Source of the DNA: Pseudomonadota bacterium
GTDB taxonomy: Bacteria; Pseudomonadota; Gammaproteobacteria; Xanthomonadales; Xanthomonadaceae
Length of the DNA stretch: 64,000 nucleotides
Reading direction: 5' to 3'
Assembly (NCBI GenBank): GCA_018242365.1
Contig: JAFECB010000006.1
Span: 168,871 to 232,870 of the forward strand
Shown here piece after piece: positions 17,054-26,419 of the stretch. The position numbers were made by a program, and so were the translations under genes. The notes below the pieces were generated by a model that searched no databases, was not told where the DNA came from, and saw nothing but the letters and a program-made list of their open reading frames with translations. The first letter of the stretch is position 1; every line of letters begins with the position of its first letter.

Positions 17054-18949
17054 ATGAACGAACCCCGCCGCCACGGCCCCATCGCCAGCCTGATCATCGG
17101 CGTCTGGAACGCGATCAACTTCACCCGCCGGCTGGTGCTGAACCTGCTGTTCCTGCTCGTGCTGGTATTGCTGCTGGCGGTGCTGCTGCACGATCGCGAA
17201 CTGGCGCCGGTGGAAGCCAACACCACCCTGGTGATCGCCCCGCGCGGCCAGATCGTCGAGCAGTTCACCTGCGATGCGTTCAGCCGCTTCATGGCGCGCA
17301 ACAGCGATTCCGACCGCTGCCGCGAAGCGCGCCTGCGCGATCTGCTGGCATCGCTGGATGCGGCGCGCACCGACCCGAACATCAATCGCGTCGCACTGTA
17401 TCTCGATGAACTTGGCCCCAGCGGCTTCGCCACCCTGCGCGAAGTAGCCTCGGCACTGGCCGCCGTGCGCGCGGCGCACAAGCAGGTGATCGCCTACGGC
17501 GACAATTATTCGCAAGGCCAGTACATGCTGGCCGCGCAGGCCGACGAGATCTACCTCGATCCGATGTCGCAGGGCGGCGTGCAGCTGACCGGCCTTGCCT
17601 CCTATCGACAGTATTTCCGCACCGCGCTGCAGGACAAGCTGGGCGTCGATGTGCGCCTGTTCAAGGTCGGCACCTTCAAGTCCGCGGCCGAGCCCTTCAT
17701 CCTCGATGCGGCCTCGCCGGAAGCGAAGGAAGCCGACCTGTTCTGGATGGGCGATGTCTGGCAACGCATGCTGGCTGATATCGGCAAGGCGCGCGGCCTG
17801 GCTCCAGCGGCCCTGCAAACCTATGCCGATACCCTGCCCGCAGAGGTAGCCGCCTCGCAAGGCGACCTCGCCCGGCTCGCGCTCGACCAGAAGCTGGTGA
17901 CCGGGCTGAAGACACGCGAGGAGGTGGACGACCTGCTCACCCAGCGCGGCGTGGCCGATGCCAATGCCGAGGACGGCTATCGCAGCGTCGCCCTCGAGGA
18001 TTACGTCGCCCGCCTCTCGGGCGATGGCAGCAGGCCTGATTCACGTCCTGCCGTTGCCGTCGTCGTTGCCGAAGGCGAGATCGCCGGTGGCAAGCAGCCA
18101 CCCGGCAAGATCGGCGGCGATTCCACCGCCGACCTGCTTGAGCAGGCGCGCGATGACGATGGCGTCAAGGCGGTGGTGCTGCGGGTCAACTCGCCGGGAG
18201 GCGAAGTGTTCGCGTCCGAACGCATCCGCCGCGCGGTGGCGGCGCTGAAGGCCGACGGCAAGCCGGTGGTGGTATCGATGGGCGATGTCGCCGCGTCCGG
18301 TGGCTACTGGATCAGCATGAATGCCGATCGCATCTATGCCGATCCTTCGACGATCACCGGCTCGATCGGCATCTTCGGCCTGTTCCCAAGCATCGACCGC
18401 ACGCTTGATCGCATCGGCGTGCACACCGATGGCGTCGCAACCGCGACCTATGCCGGCGCCTTCGACATCACCCGGCCGCTGGATCCCGGAATGGCCAGCA
18501 CCATCCAGGCGGTGATCGACAAGGGCTACCGCGACTTCACCGGGCGCGTTGCCAAGGCGCGTGGACGCAGCATCGAGCAGATCAACGCGGTCGCCCAAGG
18601 CCGCGTGTGGTCCGGCGCGCAGGCGAAGGAACGCGGCCTGGTGGATGCCTTCGGTGGCCTGCGTGAAGCCGTGGCGGATGCCGCCGCGCGCGCCAAGCTC
18701 GGCAAGCCGGACGCATGGCAGACGCGCTGGATCGAGACCGGCGGCAATGCCTTGCCGCCGTGGTTGGATACGGTGCTGCAAAGCCGGATCGGCGCAAACC
18801 TGCTCGCCGATGCCGGCCCGCTGGCATCGCTGCTGAGCACGCGCGCACAAGAAGCCGCACCGCTGCGTTTCGTGAAGGACGCGCTGGCACAACAGAACCG
18901 CCACCACGTCACCGCGCTGGCCTACTGCTTCTGCAGCCTGCCGCAGTAG
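17054..18949 (+). CDS. sppA: Signal peptide peptidase SppA, 67K type
   Basis: 631 residues, from the ATG at 17054. An N-terminal membrane helix (about 28-45, LVLNLLFLLVLVLLLAVLL) is followed by two tandem S49 peptidase domains. The catalytic pair is visible: Lys209 in VGTFKSAAEPF in the first domain and Ser415 in GDVAASGGYW in the second. This matches the Ser/Lys dyad of E. coli SppA. The enzyme digests cleaved signal peptides at the inner membrane. The TAG stop codon is contributed by a REP element (GTAGGAGC...) that starts at 18946, so the last residues (CSLPQ) may have been altered by its insertion. Confidence 0.93.
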   Translation: MNEPRRHGPIASLIIGVWNAINFTRRLVLNLLFLLVLVLLLAVLLHDRELAPVEANTTLVIAPRGQIVEQFTCDAFSRFMARNSDSDRCREARLRDLLASLDAARTDPNINRVALYLDELGPSGFATLREVASALAAVRAAHKQVIAYGDNYSQGQYMLAAQADEIYLDPMSQGGVQLTGLASYRQYFRTALQDKLGVDVRLFKVGTFKSAAEPFILDAASPEAKEADLFWMGDVWQRMLADIGKARGLAPAALQTYADTLPAEVAASQGDLARLALDQKLVTGLKTREEVDDLLTQRGVADANAEDGYRSVALEDYVARLSGDGSRPDSRPAVAVVVAEGEIAGGKQPPGKIGGDSTADLLEQARDDDGVKAVVLRVNSPGGEVFASERIRRAVAALKADGKPVVVSMGDVAASGGYWISMNADRIYADPSTITGSIGIFGLFPSIDRTLDRIGVHTDGVATATYAGAFDITRPLDPGMASTIQAVIDKGYRDFTGRVAKARGRSIEQINAVAQGRVWSGAQAKERGLVDAFGGLREAVADAAARAKLGKPDAWQTRWIETGGNALPPWLDTVLQSRIGANLLADAGPLASLLSTRAQEAAPLRFVKDALAQQNRHHVTALAYCFCSLPQ

Positions 18950-19107
18950 GAGCGCACCGCAGGGGCGCGAAATTAACGGAACCGCGTGTAGGAGCGCACC
19001 GCAGGGACGCGAAATACCCGCAACCACCCCGTAGGAGCGCACCGAAGGGGCGCGATTCTTTTGCGGGATTCTGAAAGAGCGTTCGCGCCCCTGCGGTGCG
19101 CTCCTAC
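18946..19107. repeat. REP cluster, four copies
   Basis: Three direct copies, at 18946-18970, 18987-19011 and 19031-19055, are followed by one inverted copy at 19083-19107. All share the GTAGGAGCGCACCGCAGGGG type sequence. The outer copies could fold into a long hairpin at the 3' end of the sppA message. The first copy overlaps the sppA stop codon. Confidence 0.85.
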
Positions 19108-19128
19108 GGAATCAGGGCGTGCAAACAG

Positions 19129-19377
19129 CTACTGCGCCGCTTGGTCGAGTTGCGCCTTCTCCTGCGCCGCTGCATCCTCGGTCTGGTTGACCGCGTTTTG
19201 CGCCGCGCCCTTGTAGGCATTGGCAGTCTCGGTGATCGGCGAGGTCGTGTTCGGCGACGGCGCGGCCGCAGGGGCAGCTGCTTGCGGTTGCGGCTGGTCC
19301 TGATGTGCCGGTGGCGTCGGCGAAGAACACGCGACCAGCAGCAGGCAGATCGACAGACTTGGCAAACAATGGCGCAT
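19129..19377 (-). CDS. Small lipoprotein
   Basis: 82 residues. The signal peptide [17 protein letters not shown] ends in a lipobox (LVAC) with the lipid-attachment Cys at 17. The mature part is rich in Ala, Pro and Gln and ends in a short acidic, helical segment ([19 protein letters not shown]). No known domain is seen. It is convergent with sppA across the REP cluster and divergent from the SDR gene. Confidence 0.6.
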   Translation of the reverse strand: MRHCLPSLSICLLLVACSSPTPPAHQDQPQPQAAAPAAAPSPNTTSPITETANAYKGAAQNAVNQTEDAAAQEKAQLDQAAQ

Positions 19378-19439
19378 GTCGGCTCTCCACGGAACAGTGC
19401 CCTATCCTACGTCCAACACCGACGACTCGGAGCACCGCC

Positions 19440-20219
19440 ATGCCATCCCCTCGCTGGAACCTGAGTGGTCATCGCGCATTGGTCACCGGCGCCAGCGCCG
19501 GCATTGGTTTCGCCATCTGCCGCGAATTGCTCGAATTCGGCGCGCAAGTCCTGATGGTGGCGCGTGATGCCGAAGCGCTCGAAACGGCGCGTGCCGAACT
19601 GGAGGACGAATTTCCCGGCCCCGAGGATGCGGTGCTGGCGCTGCCGGCCGATGTCACCGACGAAGAACAGCGCAACGAGATCATCGACTGGGCCAGCGAC
19701 CAGGGCGGCCTGCACATCCTCGTCAACAATGCCGGCGGCAACCTCACCCGCCCGGCGCTGGACTACGGCGAGGACCAGTGGCGCGGCATCTTCGAATCCA
19801 ATGTGTTCTCCGCCTTCGAACTGAGCCGCCTCGCCCACCCGTTGCTGGCCAAACATGCCAGCTCCTCCATCGTGAACGTCGGCAGCGTCTCCGGCCTCAC
19901 CCATGTTCGCACCGGCGCGCCCTACGGCATGAGCAAGGCGGCGCTGCACCAGATGACCCGCAACCTCGCTGTCGAGTGGGCCGAAGACGGCATCCGGGTC
20001 AATGCGGTGGCGCCGTGGTACATCCGCACCCGCCGCACCAGCGGCAAGCTGGCCGACCCGGATTATCTCGACGAAGTGCTGCTGCGCACGCCGCTGGGCC
20101 GCATCGGCGAACCGGAGGAAGTGGCCGCCGCGGTGGCCTTCCTGTGCCTGCCGGCGTCCAGTTTCATCACCGGCGAATGCATCGCCGTGGATGGCGGGTT
20201 CTTGCGCTACGGGTTTTGA
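19440..20219 (+). CDS. SDR family oxidoreductase (tropinone reductase-like)
   Basis: 259 residues. The NAD(P)-binding [11 protein letters not shown] motif lies near residue 17, NNAGG near 98 and the catalytic YGMSK (Tyr/Lys) near 160, with an upstream catalytic Ser in VNVGSVSG. The C-terminus [13 protein letters not shown] is typical of classical SDRs. The phrase [17 protein letters not shown] and the WYIRTRRTS region are closest to bacterial proteins annotated tropinone reductase-like. The true substrate is unknown. The ATG at 19440 is chosen because the Rossmann fold begins right after it. The gene is convergent with acs. Confidence 0.85.
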   Translation: MPSPRWNLSGHRALVTGASAGIGFAICRELLEFGAQVLMVARDAEALETARAELEDEFPGPEDAVLALPADVTDEEQRNEIIDWASDQGGLHILVNNAGGNLTRPALDYGEDQWRGIFESNVFSAFELSRLAHPLLAKHASSSIVNVGSVSGLTHVRTGAPYGMSKAALHQMTRNLAVEWAEDGIRVNAVAPWYIRTRRTSGKLADPDYLDEVLLRTPLGRIGEPEEVAAAVAFLCLPASSFITGECIAVDGGFLRYGF

Positions 20220-20244
20220 GGCTTGTCGAACGGCACCCTTCTAC

Positions 20245-22191
<1,947 letters not shown>

Positions 22192-22348
22192 GACGCATCA
22201 CCTGCAAAGCCAAGATGGCCCCAGTGTGCCGCAGCGAGCGCCACGGCGGGGTTAAGATCGCGTCACGCCCGCCACCTGACTTCCCGCACTGGTGCGTGCG
22301 TTCCCGTCCGCCAAGCTATCCCGGTCGTCCCCAGCCAAGGAACCCCGC

Positions 22349-24460
22349 ATGAAGATCACCTCCCTCCGGCGCGCCCCGTTGGCGCTGGCCCTGCTGTGCA
22401 TCGCCTCCGGCCTCGTGCTCGTCGCCTGCCAACCGCGCACTCCGCACGCCGCGAATACCGCGGCCACCGCTCCCGCCGCCGCGCCGACCTCCGGAATTGA
22501 TGTGGCCGGCATGGACAAATCCGTTGCGCCGGGCGATGACTTCTACGCCTACGCCAACGGCCACTGGCAGCAGGCGACGCAAATCCCCGCCGATCGCGCC
22601 AGCACCGGCGTGTTCTACACCGTGTTCGAGCGTGCCGAGAAGCGCCTGTCCGACCTGATGCAGTCGCTGCAAAAGGAGAATCCCGCCGCCGGCAGCAACG
22701 AGCGCAAGATCGTCGATTACTACGCCGCGTTCATGAACGAATCGGCCATCGAATCGGCCGGGCTGACGCCGCTGAAGCCCAGCCTCGATGCGATCGATGG
22801 CATCAAGGACGTCTCCGGCCTGTCGCGCTACCTCGGCAGCACCCTGCGCGCCGACGTCGATCCGATCAATGCCACCAACTACTACACCGAGAACCTGTTC
22901 GGCCTGTTCGTCGCCGCCGGCCTGGAAGACCACTCGCACAACGTCGGCTACCTGCTGCAGGGTGGCCTCGGCATGCCCGACCGCGAGTACTACCTGTCGA
23001 ATGACCCGGCGATGGTGGCCAATCGCAACGCCTACAAGGCCTACATGGTGGCCTTGCTCAAGCAGGCCGGTGAAGCCGATGCGGAGGCCAAGGCAAAAGC
23101 CATCTTCGACCTGGAAATGAAGATCGCGCAGGCCCAGGCCAACATCATCGATACCCAGAACATCCACAAGGCCAACAATCCGTGGCCGGTCGCCGAGTTC
23201 GCACAGCACGCGCCGGGCATCGACTGGGCCGCGTATCTGGATGCCGCCGGCCTTGCCAACCAGCAGACCCTGGTGGCATGGCAGCCGGAAGCCATCAGCA
23301 AGCTCTCGCTGCTGGTCGCGAGCCAACCGCTGCAGGTCTGGAAGGACTACCTGCGCTTCCACGCCATCAACCACTACGCCACCCTGCTGCCCAAGGCCTA
23401 CGCCGATCTCGCCTTCGGCTTCTATGGCACCCAGCTCTCCGGCACCACCGCGCAGCGTGACCGCTGGAAGCGCGCACTGGCGGCCACCAACCGCGATCTT
23501 GGCGATGCGGTCGGTCAGCTCTATGTTCGCCAGTACTTCCCGGCCAGCTCCAAGGCGCAGGTGGAGGACATGGTGCACAACATCCTCAACGCCTTCCGCG
23601 ACGGCGTCGATGGGCTGACCTGGATGAGCCCGGAAACGAAGAAGATGGCCAAGGAAAAGGCCGAGAACATGCACGTCAACGTCGGCTATCCGGCGACCTG
23701 GCGGAATTACGCCACGCTCGAGATCAAGCCGGACGACGCGCTCGGCAACATGATGCGGGCCGACGCCTTCGAGTTCCAGCACCAGCGCGACAAGCTCGGC
23801 AAGGCGCCGGACCCGAACGAATGGTGGATGACGCCGCAGACGGTGAACGCGGTCAACCTGCCGGTGCAGAACGCGATGAATTTCCCGGCCGCCATTCTGG
23901 AAGCGCCGTTCTTCGATCCCAAGGCCGACGCGGCGGCGAACTATGGCGCGATCGGCGCGATCATCGGCCACGAGATCAGCCACGGCTTCGACAACCTCGG
24001 CGCCGAATTCGATGCCCAGGGCCGCCTGCACAACTGGTGGACGCCGGAAGACGCCGCCCATTTCAAGGCTGCCGCCGATCGCCTGGCCGCGCAGTACGAT
24101 GCCTACGAACCGCTGCCGGGACTGCACATCAACGGCAAGCAGACGCTGGGCGAGAACATCGCCGATCTCTCCGGCCTGCAAGCGGCCTTTGTCGCCTATC
24201 ACAAGTCGCTGGGCGGCAAGCCGGCGCCGGTGATCGACGGCATGACCGGCGACGAGCGCTTCTTCCTCGCCTTCGGCCAAGCCTGGCGCACCAAGATGCG
24301 CGATGCCGCGCTGCGCTCGCAGCTCGTGGGCAACGAGCACGCCCCCGGCCAATGGCGCTCGCTGACCGTGCGCAACCTCGATGCCTGGTATGCCACCTTC
24401 GGCGTCAAGGACGGGCAGAAGCTCTTCCTCAAGCCCGAGGATCGCGTGCGGATCTGGTGA
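22349..24460 (+). CDS. M13 family metallopeptidase (neprilysin-like lipoprotein)
   Basis: 703 residues. A signal peptide with lipobox (LVLVAC, Cys near 26) is followed by the M13 N-terminal domain (MDKSVAPGDDFYAYANGHW). The zinc site is HEISHGFDNLGAEFD near residue 540, and the third zinc ligand is in GENIADLSGLQAA near 600. The C-terminus follows the family up to RVRIW. It is a zinc endopeptidase anchored at the periplasmic side, cutting small peptides. The ATG at 22349 is used because the signal peptide begins there. A terminator follows 24 bases after the stop. Confidence 0.92.
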   Translation: MKITSLRRAPLALALLCIASGLVLVACQPRTPHAANTAATAPAAAPTSGIDVAGMDKSVAPGDDFYAYANGHWQQATQIPADRASTGVFYTVFERAEKRLSDLMQSLQKENPAAGSNERKIVDYYAAFMNESAIESAGLTPLKPSLDAIDGIKDVSGLSRYLGSTLRADVDPINATNYYTENLFGLFVAAGLEDHSHNVGYLLQGGLGMPDREYYLSNDPAMVANRNAYKAYMVALLKQAGEADAEAKAKAIFDLEMKIAQAQANIIDTQNIHKANNPWPVAEFAQHAPGIDWAAYLDAAGLANQQTLVAWQPEAISKLSLLVASQPLQVWKDYLRFHAINHYATLLPKAYADLAFGFYGTQLSGTTAQRDRWKRALAATNRDLGDAVGQLYVRQYFPASSKAQVEDMVHNILNAFRDGVDGLTWMSPETKKMAKEKAENMHVNVGYPATWRNYATLEIKPDDALGNMMRADAFEFQHQRDKLGKAPDPNEWWMTPQTVNAVNLPVQNAMNFPAAILEAPFFDPKADAAANYGAIGAIIGHEISHGFDNLGAEFDAQGRLHNWWTPEDAAHFKAAADRLAAQYDAYEPLPGLHINGKQTLGENIADLSGLQAAFVAYHKSLGGKPAPVIDGMTGDERFFLAFGQAWRTKMRDAALRSQLVGNEHAPGQWRSLTVRNLDAWYATFGVKDGQKLFLKPEDRVRIW

Positions 24461-24483
24461 GGCTCTTCGTACCATTGACAAGG

Positions 24484-24509
24484 AATCGCCCGGCAGTGCC
24501 GGGCGATTT
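24484..24509 (+). terminator. Rho-independent terminator of the M13 peptidase gene
   Basis: The stem AATCGCCCGGC and GCCGGGCGATT is separated by the loop AGT and followed by TCATTT. It lies just after the M13 stop and before the convergent EF-hand gene. Confidence 0.8.
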
Positions 24510-24536
24510 CATTTGCACGACAGACTTGCGCTGAAC

Positions 24537-24878
24537 TTACTGCGGTGGTGCAGCCAATTCCTTCGCGCTGAGGAACCCGTCGTGGTTCACGTCCTGCTTG
24601 CGGAAGCGTTCGGCAAGCAGCTTCTGGTGGTCCGCTCGCGCGAGGGGTTTGCCACGCCCGCCGGGCTGTTCGTCCGGCGTCAGCACGCCATCGCGATTGC
24701 GGTCCATGGCATCGAAGGCGTAACTCATCCAGATCTGGTATTCCGCCAGCGACACCTTGCCATCGCCATCGGCATCCATGCGCGCGAGGTAATCGCTGGT
24801 GCGGGTGACTTGTGCCGCCGTCGGGCGCGGCAACAGCAACGGAGCAAGCACCAGCAAGGCAGCGAACCAGGGTTTCAT
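24537..24878 (-). CDS. Secreted EF-hand calcium-binding protein
   Basis: 113 residues. A signal peptide (MKPWFAALLVLAPLLLPRPTA) is followed by three EF-hand loops: DADGDGKVSLAE near 35, DRNRDGVLTPDE near 58 and DVNHDGFLSAKE near 95. All three have Asp at loop positions 1, 3 and 5 and an acidic residue at 12, so they should bind Ca2+. It probably acts in the periplasm as a calcium buffer or sensor. The ATG at 24878 is the signal-peptide start. It is divergent from mutM, with 49 bases between them. Confidence 0.8.
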   Translation of the reverse strand: MKPWFAALLVLAPLLLPRPTAAQVTRTSDYLARMDADGDGKVSLAEYQIWMSYAFDAMDRNRDGVLTPDEQPGGRGKPLARADHQKLLAERFRKQDVNHDGFLSAKELAAPPQ

Positions 24879-24927
24879 GCGCCGATCATAGAGCCTGTCG
24901 CGCCGCGCAGTGCGGCATGATGCAGGC

Positions 24928-25755
24928 ATGCCCGAACTCCCCGAAGTCGAAACCACCCGTCGCGGCCTGCAGCCGCATGTCGAAGGTCACCGCGTGGCCA
25001 GCGTGTTGCTGCGACGGCCCGACCTGCGCTGGCCGATCCCGCGCGAGATCGAGTCCCTGCTGCCGGGGCAGCGCATCAGCGCCGTGCGCCGGCGTGCCAA
25101 GTACCTGCTGCTGGATACGGACGCAGGCAGCGCACTGCTGCACTTGGGCATGTCCGGCAGCTTGCGTGTGCTGCCGGCCGACACGCCGGTGCGTGCGCAC
25201 GACCATGTCGATATCGCACTTGCAGCTTCGATCGACACCCCCGCCCGCGTGCTGCGCTTCAACGACCCGCGTCGCTTCGGCTGCCTGCTCTGGCAAGCCG
25301 CAGGTGACGTGCATTCCTTGCTGGCCAGACTCGGCCCGGAGCCGCTCTCGGATGCCTTCGACGGCGACTACCTGTTCGCGCTGAGCCGGCAGCGCAAGGC
25401 ACCGGTCAAGACCTTCCTGATGGATCAATCGGTGGTGGTCGGGGTCGGCAACATCTACGCCGCCGAGGCCCTGTTCGTCGCCGGCATTTCACCCTTGCGC
25501 GCCGCGGGCAAGGTCTCGCGCGAGCGCTACGTGGCACTGGCGGAGGCAGTAAAGCTCATCCTGCAACGCGCCATCGATCGCGGCGGCACGACCTTGCGCG
25601 ATTTCATCAGCCCCGACGGCGCGCCCGGTTATTTCGAGCAGGAATTGCTGGCCTACGGACGCGGCGGCCAGCCCTGTCCGCGCTGCGGCCACGCGCTCAG
25701 GCAGGCCAGCATCGGCCAGCGCGCGACGGTCTGGTGCGGACGCTGCCAACGTTGA
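24928..25755 (+). CDS. mutM: Formamidopyrimidine-DNA glycosylase
   Basis: 275 residues. It starts with the invariant [13 protein letters not shown], with Pro as the catalytic residue after Met removal. The conserved Lys near 58 is in [10 protein letters not shown], followed by the helix-two-turn-helix region [15 protein letters not shown]. The C-terminal zinc finger is CPRCG...CGRC. MutM removes 8-oxoguanine and formamidopyrimidines from DNA and nicks the site. The ATG at 24928 is the only start that gives the catalytic N-terminus. Confidence 0.95.
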   Translation: MPELPEVETTRRGLQPHVEGHRVASVLLRRPDLRWPIPREIESLLPGQRISAVRRRAKYLLLDTDAGSALLHLGMSGSLRVLPADTPVRAHDHVDIALAASIDTPARVLRFNDPRRFGCLLWQAAGDVHSLLARLGPEPLSDAFDGDYLFALSRQRKAPVKTFLMDQSVVVGVGNIYAAEALFVAGISPLRAAGKVSRERYVALAEAVKLILQRAIDRGGTTLRDFISPDGAPGYFEQELLAYGRGGQPCPRCGHALRQASIGQRATVWCGRCQR

Positions 25756-25818
25756 TTCCGGTGCGTACCGGCCACATTCGCTATAGTCGTGCTTCCCCCG
25801 ACTCGATTTCAGGTTGCG

Positions 25819-26400
25819 ATGACCGGTTCCGGCGACATCACCGTCATGCTCGATGCCGCGCGCGGCGGTGACCGCGAGGCGATGGACCGCGTGCTCGCCA
25901 CGCTCTATCAGGAGCTGCACGGCATGGCGCGTCGACAATTGGCCGGCCAGCAGCAGGGGCATACGCTGGACGCCACCGCGCTGGTGCACGAGGCCTACCT
26001 GAAACTGATCGGTCGCGATCCCGGTTCGGTGCAGTTCGACGACCGCTCGCATTTCTTCGCCTACGCGGCCTCGGCGATGCGTTCGGTCATCGTCGATTAC
26101 GCGCGCCAGCGGCTGGCACAAAAGCGCGGCGGCGACCTGCATCGCGTCACCGAACTGCCCGACGATATCGAAGGCGGATTCAGCCTCGATGAAGACATGC
26201 TCGGCCTCGACCGCGCGCTGGAACAACTCTCGGCTGTCGATCCGCGCCTGACCAAGGTGGTGGAACTGCGCTATTTCGCCGGCCTGTCCGAGCTTGAAAT
26301 CGCGGCGCTGCTGGAACGCTCCGAACGCAGCGTGCGGCGCGATTGGCAGAAGGCGCGCATGTACCTGCTGGCCTCGCTGCAGGAGGCGCCGGCGGCCTGA
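25819..26400 (+). CDS. ECF-like RNA polymerase sigma factor (TIGR02999 type)
   Basis: 193 residues. The N-terminus is sigma region 2 (DREAMDRVLATLYQELHGMARRQL, then ATALVHEAYLKL and FFAYAASAMRSVIVDYARQR). Region 4 follows near 140-180 (VVELRYFAGLSELEIAALLERSERSVRRDWQKARMYL). This is the ECF-like group that usually sits beside a membrane Ser/Thr kinase, and the kinase gene here starts 19 bases downstream. The target promoters and signal are unknown. A TATAGT lies at 25782-25787, a possible -10 for this operon, but no -35 is clear. Confidence 0.85.
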   Translation: MTGSGDITVMLDAARGGDREAMDRVLATLYQELHGMARRQLAGQQQGHTLDATALVHEAYLKLIGRDPGSVQFDDRSHFFAYAASAMRSVIVDYARQRLAQKRGGDLHRVTELPDDIEGGFSLDEDMLGLDRALEQLSAVDPRLTKVVELRYFAGLSELEIAALLERSERSVRRDWQKARMYLLASLQEAPAA

Positions 26401-26419
26401 GCGCCGCCAGCCGCGGCGC

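Noticed and set aside
22316..24481. A 721-residue reading frame on the minus strand
   Set aside because: It lies fully opposite the M13 peptidase, has a composition typical of antisense GC-rich DNA, and has no domain. The same applies to the 773-residue frame opposite plsB (33728-36049) and the 637-residue frame opposite the adhesin (12394-14307).
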